Source of the DNA: Aurantimonas marianensis
GTDB lineage: Bacteria > Pseudomonadota > Alphaproteobacteria > Rhizobiales > Rhizobiaceae
Length of the DNA stretch: 56,487 nt
Reading direction: 5' to 3'
NCBI RefSeq assembly: GCF_024195285.1
Contig: NZ_JALHBS010000115.1
Coordinates: 1 to 56,487 of the forward strand
The position numbers and the translations under genes are program-made. The number at the start of each line of letters is the position of its first letter. Positions within the stretch are counted from its first letter, which is position 1. A model generated the notes under the pieces. It ran no database searches. It was not told the origin of the DNA and worked only from the letters and a program-made list of their open reading frames with translations. Shown piece after piece: positions 43,960 through 54,992 of the stretch.

Positions 43960-44601
43960 CTATTTGGCGGGTGCGGGCGCCTCCGCCGAAGGGACGAGCT
44001 TGCCGGTCCTGCAGGCGTCCGACGTCGTGTTGAGGAAGGCGAAAATCGTCTTCTGGTCGGCTGCGCCGACGCGGCGGTCCTTCAACATGCGGTCGGCTAC
44101 CGGCGGCGCCACCACGCTGGCGATCAGATAATCGCGTTGCGGATCCGACAGTTCGCTCATCGCTTCACTCGCGAGGCATTTGCAGGCGGCCGGCGTCATC
44201 TCTTTCATCTGCACGCCGCAGAGTCCGGCGATCAATTCGATCTGATCGTCGCCGCTGACGCGCGGCAGCTCGAATTTCTCGCCGACCTCGTTCGACGGCA
44301 TGGCGCGGGGCTCGCTGTCCGCCCTGTTTGCCCCGGTGGCCGACGTCGCCGAGCCGGCCGGCGAACCGGTGGCCGTCGCATCGCTCGCCTCGCCGCCCGA
44401 AGCGGCAGGATACTCGGGCGTCTCCGTCGCGGCGGGGTCGGCCGGCGTCTGTATGCCTTGCGCGTTTTCGCTCGCGCCGACCTCGGCCGTTCCGTTGCTT
44501 TGGGTCTTCGGCAGCCCGGTCTCGGATTGCGCCCCGGCCGGCGCTGCCAAAAGAGCGAGCGCGGCAATTGCCGCGAGACCGGCGCCTGTGGATCGAATCA
44601 T
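43960..44601 (-). CDS. Hypothetical secreted protein with Cys-containing C-terminal domain
   Basis: I do not recognise the family. The 213-residue product has a signal peptide (cleavage after AGAQ at about 25) and a low-complexity linker rich in Ala, Thr, Ser and Gly (about 30-100). A compact C-terminal domain with four cysteines follows (AGLCGVQMKEM, AACKCLASEAM, TSDACRTGK). The cysteines may form disulfides in the periplasm. It lies between the App1-like gene and the vapD relic in the interrupted sdh region. Confidence 0.6.
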   Translation of the reverse strand: MIRSTGAGLAAIAALALLAAPAGAQSETGLPKTQSNGTAEVGASENAQGIQTPADPAATETPEYPAASGGEASDATATGSPAGSATSATGANRADSEPRAMPSNEVGEKFELPRVSGDDQIELIAGLCGVQMKEMTPAACKCLASEAMSELSDPQRDYLIASVVAPPVADRMLKDRRVGAADQKTIFAFLNTTSDACRTGKLVPSAEAPAPAK

Positions 44602-44767
44602 GCAGTTCCTCCGAAATGACTGAATGTCGGCCGCTCAAGCGGGCCGGTCACCGGTGCCCGCCGACACACTTAGCACGCCGATCGTAATGCGGCAGTCGGG
44701 ATAGCGTGGCATCCCGCGAGATTGCGCGACGCGAAAAGCCGTCGAGGCCTGACATCGGAGCGAGCGA

Positions 44768-45071
44768 TCAACCGGCTTTGCGCTTCACGGCCGGTTCCAC
44801 AGCCGGCATGAGATCGGTGTTGGACTCGATCCGCAGCATCCTGACGTCCCGAACAGAGGGTGCAAACCAGTCAAATTCTTCGGTGAGATCCTGAATTGTC
44901 AGGACGCAGGACACCTCGTTGACGGTGTCGTCCCCGAATTAGGTGTTCCTTGCTGCCAGTCGAACCCGTGCTTTCCAAGAAACGCCCGGACCTCGTTGTC
45001 AGCATTGTTCCAGGAAGATCCTGGATAGACCTCTTTCTGTTCGTGCCGAGGTCGAAGACGATGGCGTACAT
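44768..45071 (-). pseudogene. vapD: vapD toxin pseudogene with two frameshifts
   Basis: The minus strand encodes a VapD-like protein in three pieces. MYAIVFDLGT starts at 45071. In a second frame comes QKEVYPGSSWNNADNEVR with LGKHGFDWQQGT. In a third frame come GDDTVNEVSCVLTIQDLTE, then FDWFAPSVRDVRMLRIES, and the C-terminus reaches TGA 44768. Joined, these match the order of VapD (MYAIAFDLDT, Y-PG-SW-NAY, HGF-QQGSVYFGD, VNAVTCVLA-QDL, WFAPSVKDIRMLRIE). The indels lie near 45040 and 44937. VapD proteins are small RNases of toxin-antitoxin systems. No antitoxin gene is visible upstream. Confidence 0.82.
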
Positions 45072-45154
45072 CGAACCCTGTCTCCCGCTGCTGTGCCCGA
45101 TCCGAGTCATCGAAACCTCCATCAACGGGAGAATGGAGCGTCCCGCTTTCGCGA

Positions 45155-47011
45155 TCAATACACCCGCGTCTTTGGCTCGATGTAGTCGATCTCGTTCGAC
45201 AGCGTATAGGCATGCACCGGCCGGTCCTCGAGCGTCACGGTCCTTGCGCCGGTATCGCAGAAGGACAGCGTGTGCTTCATCCAGTTCACGTCGTCGCGGT
45301 CGGGAAAATCCTCGCGCGCATGGGCGCCGCGCGATTCCGTGCGGTTGCGCGCCGAATCCATCGTCACCACGGCCTGGGCGATCAGATTGTCGTATTCGAG
45401 CGTCTCGACGAGGTCGGTGTTCCAGATCAACGAGCGGTCAGTCACCCGTACGTCTTGCGAAGCAGACCAGACGGCGTGGATATTCTGGTGGCCTTCCTCG
45501 AGAACCTCGCCGGTGCGGAAGACCGCGCAGTTCGACTGCATGGTCTGCTGCATCCGGTCGCGGAGCTCGGCGGTCGGCGTCGAACCTGCGGCATGGCGGA
45601 ACCGGTCGAGGCGGGCGATCGCCTTGTCGCTGGCATCGGCGGGCAGCGGCGCATGGCCCTCGCCGGACGTGACCGTCTCGGCGCAGCGCAGCCCCGCGGC
45701 ACGGCCGAAGACGACGAGATCTATCAGCGAATTGGAGCCGAGCCGATTGGCGCCGTGGACGGAGACGCAGGCCGCCTCGCCCACCGCCATCAGTCCCGGC
45801 ACCACCGTATCCGGATCACCGTCCTTCTTGGTCAGCACCTCGCCGTGATAATTCGTCGGGATGCCGCCCATGTTGTAATGAACCGTCGGCAGCACCGGGA
45901 TCGGCTCGCGGGTGACGTCGACGCCGGCGAAGATCTTCGCCGATTCCGAAATGCCGGGAAGCCGTTCGTGCAATACGGCCGGATCGAGATGGTCGAGATG
46001 CAGGAAGATGTGATCCTTCTGCTTGCCAACGCCGCGTCCCTCGCGAATTTCCAGCGTCATTGCGCGGCTGACCACGTCGCGCGACGCCAGATCCTTGGCC
46101 GACGGCGCATAGCGCTCCATGAAGCGCTCGCCCTCCGAATTGGTGAGATAGCCGCCCTCGCCGCGCGAGCCCTCGGTGATCAGGCAGCCCGCGCCGTAGA
46201 TGCCGGTCGGATGGAATTGCACGAACTCCATGTCCTGGAGCGGCAGCCCCGCCCGGAGCACCATCGCGTTGCCGTCGCCGGTACAGGTGTGGGCGGAGGT
46301 CGCCGAAAAATAGGCCCGGCCGTAGCCGCCGGTGGCCAGGATCGTCTTCTTGGCGCGAAAGCGATGCAACGTGCCGTCGTCGAGGCAAAGCGCGATCACG
46401 CCCCGGCAGGCACCCTCCTCATCCATGATCAGGTCGATGGCGAAATATTCGATGAAAAACTCGGTGGAATGGCGCAGCGACTGGCCATAGAGCGTATGCA
46501 GCATCGCGTGGCCGGTCCGGTCGGCGGCGGCACAGGTGCGCTGGGCAGGCGGCCCCTGACCGAAATCGGTGGTCATGCCGCCGAAGGGCCGCTGGTATAT
46601 CTTGCCATCCTCGGTCCGTGAGAACGGCACGCCGAAATGCTCCAGCTCGTAAACCGCCGCCGGCGCCTCGCGCACCAGATATTCGATGGCATCCTGGTCG
46701 CCCAGCCAGTCCGACCCCTTGACGGTGTCGTACATGTGCCAGCGCCAGTCGTCCTTGCCCATGTTGCCCAGCGAGGCGGCGACGCCGCCCTGCGCGGCGA
46801 CGGTATGGGAGCGGGTCGGGAACACCTTGGTAATGCAGGCGGTCTTGAGCCCGGCCTGCGCGGCGCCCAGCGTCGCGCGAAGTCCCGCGCCGCCGGCTCC
46901 GACGACGACGACGTCGAAGGTGTGGTCGGTGATCGGATAGGCCTTGCCGTTCTGGGCCGGGGCGCTGCGATGCGGCTGCCCGGCTCCGTTGCCGGTTCCA
47001 TTCGATGCCAT
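45155..47011 (-). CDS. sdhA: Succinate dehydrogenase flavoprotein subunit
   Basis: This 618-residue protein has the FAD-binding [14 protein letters not shown] motif. The flavin-linked histidine is in [16 protein letters not shown], and the active-site region is [20 protein letters not shown] with [13 protein letters not shown]. It oxidises succinate in complex II. The start at 47011 lies two bases after the sdhD stop, so translation is coupled. After the gene there are 83 bases and then a vapD relic instead of sdhB. Confidence 0.97.
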   Translation of the reverse strand: MASNGTGNGAGQPHRSAPAQNGKAYPITDHTFDVVVVGAGGAGLRATLGAAQAGLKTACITKVFPTRSHTVAAQGGVAASLGNMGKDDWRWHMYDTVKGSDWLGDQDAIEYLVREAPAAVYELEHFGVPFSRTEDGKIYQRPFGGMTTDFGQGPPAQRTCAAADRTGHAMLHTLYGQSLRHSTEFFIEYFAIDLIMDEEGACRGVIALCLDDGTLHRFRAKKTILATGGYGRAYFSATSAHTCTGDGNAMVLRAGLPLQDMEFVQFHPTGIYGAGCLITEGSRGEGGYLTNSEGERFMERYAPSAKDLASRDVVSRAMTLEIREGRGVGKQKDHIFLHLDHLDPAVLHERLPGISESAKIFAGVDVTREPIPVLPTVHYNMGGIPTNYHGEVLTKKDGDPDTVVPGLMAVGEAACVSVHGANRLGSNSLIDLVVFGRAAGLRCAETVTSGEGHAPLPADASDKAIARLDRFRHAAGSTPTAELRDRMQQTMQSNCAVFRTGEVLEEGHQNIHAVWSASQDVRVTDRSLIWNTDLVETLEYDNLIAQAVVTMDSARNRTESRGAHAREDFPDRDDVNWMKHTLSFCDTGARTVTLEDRPVHAYTLSNEIDYIEPKTRVY

Positions 47012-47013
47012 GG

Positions 47014-47394
47014 TCAGACTCCGAAGCTCATCTTGACGATCGCGAACAGGCTCGCGCCGGCGATGGCGACCGCGAAAAACGTATTGAGAATCACGAGGAT
47101 CACTTTCATCCCGCCGTGCACGTAATCTTCGATGATCACCTGCATGCCGAGCCGCATGTGGATCGCCGCCGACACCGTCACCAGCGCCATGGCGATACCG
47201 ACCAACGGATTGGCGAAGGCGGCGCGCACGTCCGCATAGCTCTCGTTGTGGAGGGCGATGACGAGGATCACGAAGAAGCTGATCAGAAACAGGTTGGCGA
47301 CAGCGGTCAGCCGCTGCTGCCAGAAGTGCTCGGTGCCACTGGTCGCCGAACCAAGGCCGCGCACCCGGCGCAACGGTGTTCTCATGTCGGTCAT
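47014..47394 (-). CDS. sdhD: Succinate dehydrogenase membrane anchor subunit
   Basis: This 126-residue protein begins at ATG 47394 with [17 protein letters not shown] and is preceded by a GGGAG site. It has three transmembrane helices and the haem/quinone region [20 protein letters not shown]. The longer open frame that reaches 47865 is antisense-like sequence overlapping sdhC and was trimmed. It follows sdhC by 11 bases and precedes sdhA by two. Confidence 0.93.
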   Translation of the reverse strand: MTDMRTPLRRVRGLGSATSGTEHFWQQRLTAVANLFLISFFVILVIALHNESYADVRAAFANPLVGIAMALVTVSAAIHMRLGMQVIIEDYVHGGMKVILVILNTFFAVAIAGASLFAIVKMSFGV

Positions 47395-47405
47395 GGCGCG
47401 CTCCC

Positions 47406-47798
47406 TCAACCGAAGATCAAAATGGCGATCCAAAGGATCAGCGTGACGGCCAGCGAGGCCACCAGCGTCGCCTGGGCCAGACGGGTCGAGGTTTCCTTGC
47501 CCAACCCTCGCCCGGTATCCCAGATCAAGTGCCGAATGCCGCCGAACATGTGATGGAGCAGCGCCCAAGTGTAGCCGAACAAGATCAGCTGCCCGATGAT
47601 CGAGCCGAAGAAGGCGGACGCGTATGAGAATGCCTCCGGACCGCCGGCCGCGGCGACCAGCCACCAGACGAAGAACAGCGTGCCCACGTAAAGCGCGCTG
47701 CCGGTGATTCGATGCAGAATCGACATCGCCATGGTGGGGCGGAATTTGTAGATGCTGAGATGCGGCGAGAGGGGCCGCGTGGATGGGGCGTCGGACAT
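47406..47798 (-). CDS. sdhC: Succinate dehydrogenase cytochrome b556 subunit
   Basis: This 130-residue protein starts [19 protein letters not shown], the usual SdhC opening, followed by [14 protein letters not shown] (quinone site) and three helices. The haem ligand His is in [19 protein letters not shown] 47798 is preferred; an upstream ATG at 47834 would add an unusual leader. It is the first gene of the sdhCDA operon and, with SdhD, anchors complex II in the inner membrane. Confidence 0.94.
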   Translation of the reverse strand: MSDAPSTRPLSPHLSIYKFRPTMAMSILHRITGSALYVGTLFFVWWLVAAAGGPEAFSYASAFFGSIIGQLILFGYTWALLHHMFGGIRHLIWDTGRGLGKETSTRLAQATLVASLAVTLILWIAILIFG

Positions 47799-48023
47799 CG
47801 GTGCTCTCTCGTCCTTGAATTTCCCTTGCGCCATGCAGCATATAGGCACCGGGCCCGTATCGCACAGCGCGGTCGGATGCCTCCTTAAAAGGCTTATCGC
47901 AACTGCGAAAGCAAGCCTTTCGCGTTGCAGTAGGGGCGGCAAGGCTGGCTTAATCGATTAGGCGCGGCAAGAAGGCGCGGCAACCTCGGCCGACACCTGC
48001 CCCGCGCCCCTGCAAGTTTCGAA

Positions 48024-48503
48024 TCACTTCGGCGAGGGTTCGCGGTCGATGAAGCGGATGACATAGCTCGACCAGTCCGCCGGATCGGCGATCTTTTCAT
48101 AAAGCCGGCGTCCATTGCCGGGATTTCGCGGCGAATGCAGCACCAGCTTCGACCAGCCGCGACCGTCGGCTTCATCGGCGAGAAGATCGATCATCGCCTT
48201 GGCGATGCCTTTGCGGCGATGGCGGTGATCCACGTAAATATGATCGGCGAGCCCGGAGCGCATGCCCGTCCACACGTCCGGAATGTCATAGAAGAGGACG
48301 AAGCCGACGAGTTCGCCGTCGAGCCGCGCGCCCAGCAATTCCGCCGTCCGGTCCTGCAGTAGTTGCTCCGCGTAATAGGTGTCCGGGGACCCCGGCGCCC
48401 CGCGAAAGAGCGATTGGTTGTAGGCCGAGATCAGCGGTGCCAAATCGCGCGCGTCGCTGAGGCGCAGGCGCCTGATCTCGATGTCGGGGGTCGGCGTCTC
48501 CAT
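48024..48503 (-). CDS. GNAT-family N-acetyltransferase
   Basis: This 159-residue single GNAT domain has IEIRRLRLSDARDLAPLI at the start, the acetyl-CoA loop YVDHRHRRKGIAKAMID (about 88-104) and a final helix with NGRRLYEK. ATG 48503 is used; the upstream TTG is unlikely. The substrate is unknown; polyamine- or amino-acid-type acceptors are common. It lies 225 bases downstream of the sdhC start region and is transcribed separately. Confidence 0.82.
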   Translation of the reverse strand: METPTPDIEIRRLRLSDARDLAPLISAYNQSLFRGAPGSPDTYYAEQLLQDRTAELLGARLDGELVGFVLFYDIPDVWTGMRSGLADHIYVDHRHRRKGIAKAMIDLLADEADGRGWSKLVLHSPRNPGNGRRLYEKIADPADWSSYVIRFIDREPSPK

Positions 48504-48830
48504 AGGCAAAAGCCTTTCACGCCTGCGGGAGCCGGCGTCAAGACCCCCAAGGCGGGATCTTCTCGGCTGAGGTCATCCGACGGCATCGGACCGCCGCCGC
48601 CTAAAAAATGCCGCAAGGTCGCCAGCCCAAACCGGACCATAAACCCCTATGCTACTGTTTTCATGAATAAATCTCTAGTTGCAATGCCGGATCAATACTA
48701 CACGCGACTTAAGAGATCCGTTAACTCAAGCCGGCTACGGTTATCCCACCCAACGGCGCTGGCCGCTTTCGCCCTTACCACTATCTCATCGGTCGCTCCC
48801 GAAGAGACCGTCTTTCAAATATGAGCCGAC
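48504..48830. other. 327-bp AT-richer intergenic region between GNAT and GGDEF genes
   Basis: The region holds the divergent promoters of the GNAT gene and the GGDEF cyclase. From about 48640 to 48800 it is clearly richer in A and T than its surroundings. A 53-codon frame at 48663-48824 ends six bases before the cyclase start. It lacks a ribosome site and a recognisable product and was not called. Confidence 0.4.
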
Positions 48831-50015
48831 ATGAGCGAAGCAGACATTCTGGCCTGGTGCGTGCCTCTCGCTCTGGCGGCGATCTCGGGGGTCTTCCTCG
48901 TCCTCGGTGTCACCGTTCCCGGCGGGGTCTCATGGGGCATCGCCTACGCGCTGGCGGCCATCGCCTACACGACGGCGATCTTTCCGGGCGGGGACTACGG
49001 CGTCGCGAAAGCGATCCTCGAAGACTCGCTGTTCCTGTTCGCCATGGCGGCGATGGCGCGCGGCATATCCGAGCGGTTCCAGCGCCGTCCGCGCGACTTC
49101 GCCGCCTTGGCCGTGGTCGCGCTGACGCTTCTCGTCGCCGGACTCGCTCTGGTCTTCTACGACAGCGTTCCGGCCGAAATTGCCGCCGTGCAGACCGGGT
49201 GCGCCGCCTTCGCCCTCTTCGCCGCTACGCAGATGTGGGGCAACCTGCAAAAGCCGGTCAACCGGGCATTGTTCGCACTCGCCCTGTTGCTGGCGGCAAA
49301 CCTGCTGGCTCAGAATGTCATTTTCCTCGTCGATCCGTCTCCGCAACTGACGACCGCCGATTGGCGCCTGTCGAGCTGGGCGTTTTTCTTCCAGCTCGGG
49401 GGCATCGCATTCGGTCTGCTGTTCGCCTTTACCGCGCTCATCGCCATCGGTCTCGATGCCGTCGAGCGCTACCGCGTCTCCTCCGAGACCGATCTTCTGT
49501 CCGGCCTTCTCAATCGCCGCGGTTTCGAGCTGCAACTGCGTGCCGCCACCGAGCGCCGGGGAGCCGAAGGTGCGCTCGTCCTGATCGACGTCGACTACTT
49601 CAAAGCGGTGAACGACCGCAACGGCCACGCAGCCGGCGACATGGTGATCGCCGGCCTGGGGGCGCTTCTCGGTCTGTTCGCGGACCGCCTCGGCTTTGCC
49701 GGACGTATGGGCGGCGAGGAGTTCGCGATCTTCGTCGAAGGCGCCGACACATCGGCGGGCGCGGCGAAAGCCCTCGAAATCCGCGAGGCGCTGAAGGGTG
49801 TCGCCTGGCCGCTGCCGCTGGCCGGTATTCAGATTACCGCCAGCTTCGGCGTCGCCGCCGCCAGGCCGGGCGAGAGCTTCGAGGCCGCCTACCGGCGGGC
49901 GGACGATCGGCTCTACCAGGCAAAGCAAGCCGGCCGGGACTGCGTCATCGCGGCCGAGGCAGCCGCTGAAACCAAGCAATCGGACGAAGCGGGATCAATC
50001 TCGATGGTCGCCTGA
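48831..50015 (+). CDS. Membrane-bound diguanylate cyclase (GGDEF domain)
   Basis: This 394-residue protein has an N-terminal membrane region of six to seven helices (about residues 5-200) followed by a GGDEF domain. The active-site loop is GRMGGEEFAIF (GGEEF, fully catalytic type). The metal/substrate residues are in LIDVDYFKAVNDRNGHAAGD. An RxxD inhibitory site is not evident before the GGEEF loop, so strong feedback inhibition is unlikely. It makes cyclic di-GMP. The membrane part is an unclassified sensor. Confidence 0.9.
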   Translation: MSEADILAWCVPLALAAISGVFLVLGVTVPGGVSWGIAYALAAIAYTTAIFPGGDYGVAKAILEDSLFLFAMAAMARGISERFQRRPRDFAALAVVALTLLVAGLALVFYDSVPAEIAAVQTGCAAFALFAATQMWGNLQKPVNRALFALALLLAANLLAQNVIFLVDPSPQLTTADWRLSSWAFFFQLGGIAFGLLFAFTALIAIGLDAVERYRVSSETDLLSGLLNRRGFELQLRAATERRGAEGALVLIDVDYFKAVNDRNGHAAGDMVIAGLGALLGLFADRLGFAGRMGGEEFAIFVEGADTSAGAAKALEIREALKGVAWPLPLAGIQITASFGVAAARPGESFEAAYRRADDRLYQAKQAGRDCVIAAEAAAETKQSDEAGSISMVA

Positions 50016-50043
50016 TCCCGTTCGCCCGCCGCCGGGGGGGTCG

Positions 50044-51462
<1,419 letters not shown>

Positions 51463-51743
51463 GGCTCTGTCCTTTTCCGACGGCTCTCGGACCACCGGCG
51501 GTCGAATGGGCGAAAGGATGGATCGCGCGCGCCTCAGGGGCGCTCGTCGGCCGCGCTACCTGCCATCGGCGGCGATCAGCCGGTAGAAGAAACGGCCGGG
51601 CAGACGCACATGATCGGAGAGCCCGGCGAAGCCCTCGCTGGTCGGCAGATGCGCCCGCGCTTTCCGATTCCGGATTCTCGTCATGCACACGAAATAGCAA
51701 TTGCCGACGCAAGTGACAATCGGCGCGTTCGCCTGCGGCGCGC

Positions 51744-52589
51744 CTATCCGGAAACCACCAAATCCTCGATGAATCGCGGTGTATGCCGCGCCTCGAAGTC
51801 GGCCTCGCGCACCAACCCGTCGAAGTGCCGGGTCAGTTCCATCACCTGCCGACGCTCGCGAAAGGCGAGATAGAAGCGGCCGACATAGACCGCCGCCTGC
51901 AACGGGCCGAAGATCGTCACCGGGGCGGAGAACACCTTCTTGCGGTCGAACAGATACAGCCGGAGCGAAGGATAGAGCTCCTCGGTCAAACGGGCCAAAC
52001 GCTCGAGCTGCGCTCGCCTTTCCTCCGGCGTCAGGCCGCGCCAGTAGCCCTCGCCGGCCGCGAAACTCTCCAGCGCATCGATCGGCATGGCGATCTCGTA
52101 GTCGGTGTCGGGCGCCCGGAGATAGGCGAGGCGGTCGCGCATGTCGGCGATCGCCTGGTCGGAGGTGCGGCCGAGAAAGTCACCATACTCGAAATGCAGC
52201 ACGGCCTCGGATTTCAGCATGTCCGGCAGGGTCGCCGGAACGTGGCGGATCTTGTAGCCGCGCGCCTCCTCGTGCCAGCGATAGATCGACTTGTCGGACG
52301 GGGCGCGCGCCGCTTCCTCGATGCGCATCGCCACCTGCAGAACGTCAGCGCTGCGCTCGCGCCGGTCGGTCAATCCCAGCAGCCAGTCGCAGGAGACGCC
52401 GAGCGCGCTGGCGCATTCGGCCGCGAATTGCGCGTTCGGCAGGCGCCCGTCGTCGGAGGACAGGATCAGCGAGACGGTCGAGCGATCGGCGCCGGTCGCC
52501 CGAGCCAGCCCGCTCTTGGACAGGGCCGCCGAGGTCATTGCGGCGTTCAATCGCTCTCGGAAAAGCCGGGATCTTTGTCGTTTATCCAT
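51744..52589 (-). CDS. XRE-family transcriptional regulator with C-terminal domain
   Basis: This 281-residue protein has an N-terminal Cro/C1-type helix-turn-helix (residues 10-70, with LSKSGLARATGADRSTVSLIL) and a long C-terminal region. The C-terminal region has a PIDALESFAAGEGYWRGLT segment and is likely a ligand-binding domain. The family is common in alphaproteobacteria and mostly uncharacterised. The start ATG 52589 is followed upstream by AT-rich DNA with two inverted repeats, probable self-operators. Confidence 0.8.
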   Translation of the reverse strand: MDKRQRSRLFRERLNAAMTSAALSKSGLARATGADRSTVSLILSSDDGRLPNAQFAAECASALGVSCDWLLGLTDRRERSADVLQVAMRIEEAARAPSDKSIYRWHEEARGYKIRHVPATLPDMLKSEAVLHFEYGDFLGRTSDQAIADMRDRLAYLRAPDTDYEIAMPIDALESFAAGEGYWRGLTPEERRAQLERLARLTEELYPSLRLYLFDRKKVFSAPVTIFGPLQAAVYVGRFYLAFRERRQVMELTRHFDGLVREADFEARHTPRFIEDLVVSG

Positions 52590-52615
52590 AACTGATGATT
52601 TTTATCACTATACGA

Positions 52616-52657
52616 GTAGAATATCTACATTCGTGAATCAAAACATGAGAATTCACG
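52616..52657. promoter_or_regulatory. Inverted repeats upstream of the XRE regulator
   Basis: GTAGA-ATA-TCTAC (52616-52628) and CGTGAAT-N12-ATTCACG (52632-52638 with 52651-52657) are two perfect inverted repeats in a short AT-rich stretch, 27-68 bases upstream of the regulator start. They are good candidates for self-operators and may also affect the DUF2061 gene on the other strand. Confidence 0.5.
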
Positions 52658-52835
52658 GAATTCCCGCGAGGGGCTGAAAAGCCTATGGTCGTGACATCTG
52701 CTTCCAGGGCGCCGGCTTTCCAGCCCGCCTCCCAAGCCGGTGCCGGCGCTCTGGACTTCGAAAAACATGCGAATCCGACCATCGATGCGGCGCATCGTGG
52801 CAGAAGGATTCGTTCAGACGCATGGAGATCACCCG

Positions 52836-53078
52836 ATGGAAACCCGCGTGCGGAGCCTTGTGAAAGCCGCGTCCTGGCAGCTCTTGGGCCTCGTGACGAT
52901 GTCGATCCTGGGGTTTCTGTTTACCGGCTCGCTCACCTCCGGTGGCGCGCTCGCCGCCGCATCGGGCCTGCTCGGCTTCTTCACCTATCTCGCGCATGAA
53001 CGGGCGTGGGCCGGCATTCGATGGGGCTGGATTTCGGCAACCGGCACGATCCACGAGCCGACCAGCGCCGAACGATAA
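52836..53078 (+). CDS. DUF2061 small membrane protein
   Basis: This 80-residue protein begins METRVRSLVKAASWQLLG and has two transmembrane helices, matching DUF2061 (about 60-75 residues). The ATG at 52836 has GGAG 13 bases upstream; longer frames from 52740 would add unrelated sequence. The function of the family is unknown. A hairpin terminator follows at 53143-53169. Confidence 0.8.
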   Translation: METRVRSLVKAASWQLLGLVTMSILGFLFTGSLTSGGALAAASGLLGFFTYLAHERAWAGIRWGWISATGTIHEPTSAER

Positions 53079-53142
53079 CGTCGCCGCCGAGCAGTGCTGC
53101 CCCCTGGTATGGAGGCTGGTCGCGATCCTGGGCCAAAACGCA

Positions 53143-53169
53143 AGAAAGCGGCCCCGGGGGCCGCTTTCT
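53143..53169. terminator. Bidirectional hairpin between DUF2061 and rplS genes
   Basis: AGAAAGCGGCC (53143-53153) and GGCCGCTTTCT (53159-53169) form a perfect 11-bp stem with a 5-base loop. It lies between two convergent genes, 65 bases after one stop and 28 bases after the other. The A-rich and T-rich stem ends suit termination in both directions. Confidence 0.75.
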
Positions 53170-53196
53170 GAAATTCCTTCCGACTGAAAGGTCGGC

Positions 53197-53655
53197 TTAT
53201 TCGGCGGCGTCCTTGGCCGCCTGCTTCTCGGCCTTGGCCTTGTCCCGCTCCGCGACGGCGATCTGGCGGGCGTCGTCGTTCAGCTTGCGGGCGCGCACAT
53301 TGGTCGCCTCGACGATGCGGGCCGACTTGCCCCGGCGATCGCGCAGATAATAGAGCTTAGCCCGCCGCACCTTGCCGCGCCGCACGACCTCGACCGAGTC
53401 GAGCTGCGGCGAATAGAGCGGAAAGACGCGCTCGACGCCTTCGCCATAGGAGATCTTGCGGACGGTGAAGTTTTCCTGAAGGCCGGAGCCGGAACGCGCG
53501 ATGCAGACCCCTTCATAGGCCTGGACGCGGGTGCGCGTGCCCTCGGTGACCTTGACGTTGACGCGCAACGTATCACCGGCGGAGAATTCGGGAATGGTAC
53601 GGATCGCGTTGATCCGTTCGGCCTCGGCGGCCTCGAGTTCGGAGATGATGTTCAT
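53197..53655 (-). CDS. rplS: 50S ribosomal protein L19
   Basis: This 152-residue ribosomal protein matches the L19 family. It starts [15 protein letters not shown] and shows [32 protein letters not shown] and [29 protein letters not shown] (in parts). It has a C-terminal extension rich in Lys and Ala, as in other alphaproteobacteria. It lies at the 30S-50S interface. It is preceded by a 228-bp gap from trmD, where no gene was found. Confidence 0.97.
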   Translation of the reverse strand: MNIISELEAAEAERINAIRTIPEFSAGDTLRVNVKVTEGTRTRVQAYEGVCIARSGSGLQENFTVRKISYGEGVERVFPLYSPQLDSVEVVRRGKVRRAKLYYLRDRRGKSARIVEATNVRARKLNDDARQIAVAERDKAKAEKQAAKDAAE

Positions 53656-53883
53656 GGCATAGCCTCAATTCGTTTCATGCCGGAAAAGTCAGTCTCAGCC
53701 GACATGGCCGCGGGTACGGTCAAGTTATTCTGAGGAAATCGGTGTCGCCCATACACCGCTTTGCCGCCATTGTCACTATCTCACGTCGACTTGCGACACG
53801 ACTTTTGCGGGACCAGGGCGCCAACGGCATTCGCGGCAGTTCGGTTTATGCCCGAACGGTGCCGTGGAGTCGATCAAGCAACG

Positions 53884-54567
53884 TCAGTCGGAGAGCAAAT
53901 CCGGTCGTCGCGCGTGGGTAATCCGTTGCGCCTCGGCCTGCCGCCAGCGTTCGACCGCCCCGTGGTCGCCCGACGTCAGGACGTCGGGAATCGTGCGCCC
54001 CTCCCATTCCGCAGGCCGGGTATAGTGGGGATGTTCGAGCAGGCCCGTTTCGAAGCTTTCCGTCTCACCCGATCGGGCGTTGCCCATGACGCCGGGCAGC
54101 AACCGGACCACGGCGTCGAGCAGCACCATCGCGGCGACTTCACCGCCGGAGAGGATGTAATCGCCGATCGAGACCTCGACGAGGCCGCGCGCCTCGATGA
54201 CCCGTTCGTCGACCCCCTCGAAGCGCCCGCAGACGATCACGGCGCCCACGCCCGCCGCGAGTTCGCGCACCCGCGCCTGCGTCAGCGGCTTGCCGCGCGG
54301 GCTCATCAGCAGCCGGGGACGCGGGTCGCCCGCCGGCGAGGCCGAGTCGACCGCTGCCGCCAAAACATCGGCCCGCATCACCATACCGGCGCCACCGCCC
54401 GACGGGGTGTCGTCGACCATGCGGTGGCGACCGACGCCGAAGTCGCGAATCTGCACCGTCTCCAGCGCGAAATCGCCGCGTTCCAGCGCCTTGCCGGCCA
54501 GCGAGACGCCGAGCGGTCCGGGAAACATCTCCGGATGGAGCGTCAGGACAGAGGCGCGGAAGCTCAT
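53884..54567 (-). CDS. trmD: tRNA (guanine-N1)-methyltransferase
   Basis: This 227-residue enzyme methylates G37 of tRNAs using S-adenosylmethionine. It has the trefoil-knot motifs [10 protein letters not shown] and [14 protein letters not shown], and the C-terminal [24 protein letters not shown]. Its start lies close after the ABM-domain gene at 54575. The usual operon is rpsP-rimM-trmD-rplS; here rimM and trmD are separated by that gene. Confidence 0.96.
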   Translation of the reverse strand: MSFRASVLTLHPEMFPGPLGVSLAGKALERGDFALETVQIRDFGVGRHRMVDDTPSGGGAGMVMRADVLAAAVDSASPAGDPRPRLLMSPRGKPLTQARVRELAAGVGAVIVCGRFEGVDERVIEARGLVEVSIGDYILSGGEVAAMVLLDAVVRLLPGVMGNARSGETESFETGLLEHPHYTRPAEWEGRTIPDVLTSGDHGAVERWRQAEAQRITHARRPDLLSD

Positions 54568-54574
54568 GACAGGC

Positions 54575-54877
54575 TCAGGCGAGTGGTTCGCTCTTGGCGA
54601 CCTCGATGATCTTCAGCTCGCGGCCGAGTATCTCGACCTTGCTCAGCGCCGCCCGCCAGGCGGCAATGTGGTCGGATTTGCCATGCCGGGCGAGATCATC
54701 CCGGCTCTCCCACTCCTCGTAAATCCGCACCAGACCCGGCTCGCTCAGATCCTCGGCGAAAGAATAGACGATGCATCCCGTCTCAGCGCGGGTCGCGGCG
54801 ATGGTGGCCTTGGCCGTTTCACGCAAAGCTTCGAGATCGGTGGGATGAAGACGCTGGGTTCCGGCGACGATGATCAT
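54575..54877 (-). CDS. Antibiotic biosynthesis monooxygenase (ABM/YgiN-like) protein
   Basis: This 100-residue single ABM domain has [18 protein letters not shown] at the start, [17 protein letters not shown] and [18 protein letters not shown] in the middle, matching YgiN-like putative quinol monooxygenases. These act without cofactor, usually as dimers. It lies seven bases before trmD and about 115 bases after rimM on the same strand, an unusual insertion in the RNA-processing operon. The substrate is unknown. Confidence 0.85.
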   Translation of the reverse strand: MIIVAGTQRLHPTDLEALRETAKATIAATRAETGCIVYSFAEDLSEPGLVRIYEEWESRDDLARHGKSDHIAAWRAALSKVEILGRELKIIEVAKSEPLA

Positions 54878-54992
54878 GGAGCGGTCCTTACAGTAGCGGG
54901 CGGGACCAAATCCCTGCCGCAGGTAAACAAGGAATTGGTTACGCGCCGCAAGGCGCGGAGTAAACCGACGGGGATGACGCCGGAGCCGGGCG

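Noticed and set aside
48663-48824. 53-codon frame directly before the GGDEF gene
   Set aside because: No ribosome site, no hydrophobic or family signal, and it lies in AT-rich promoter DNA. Possible leader peptide, but unsupported.
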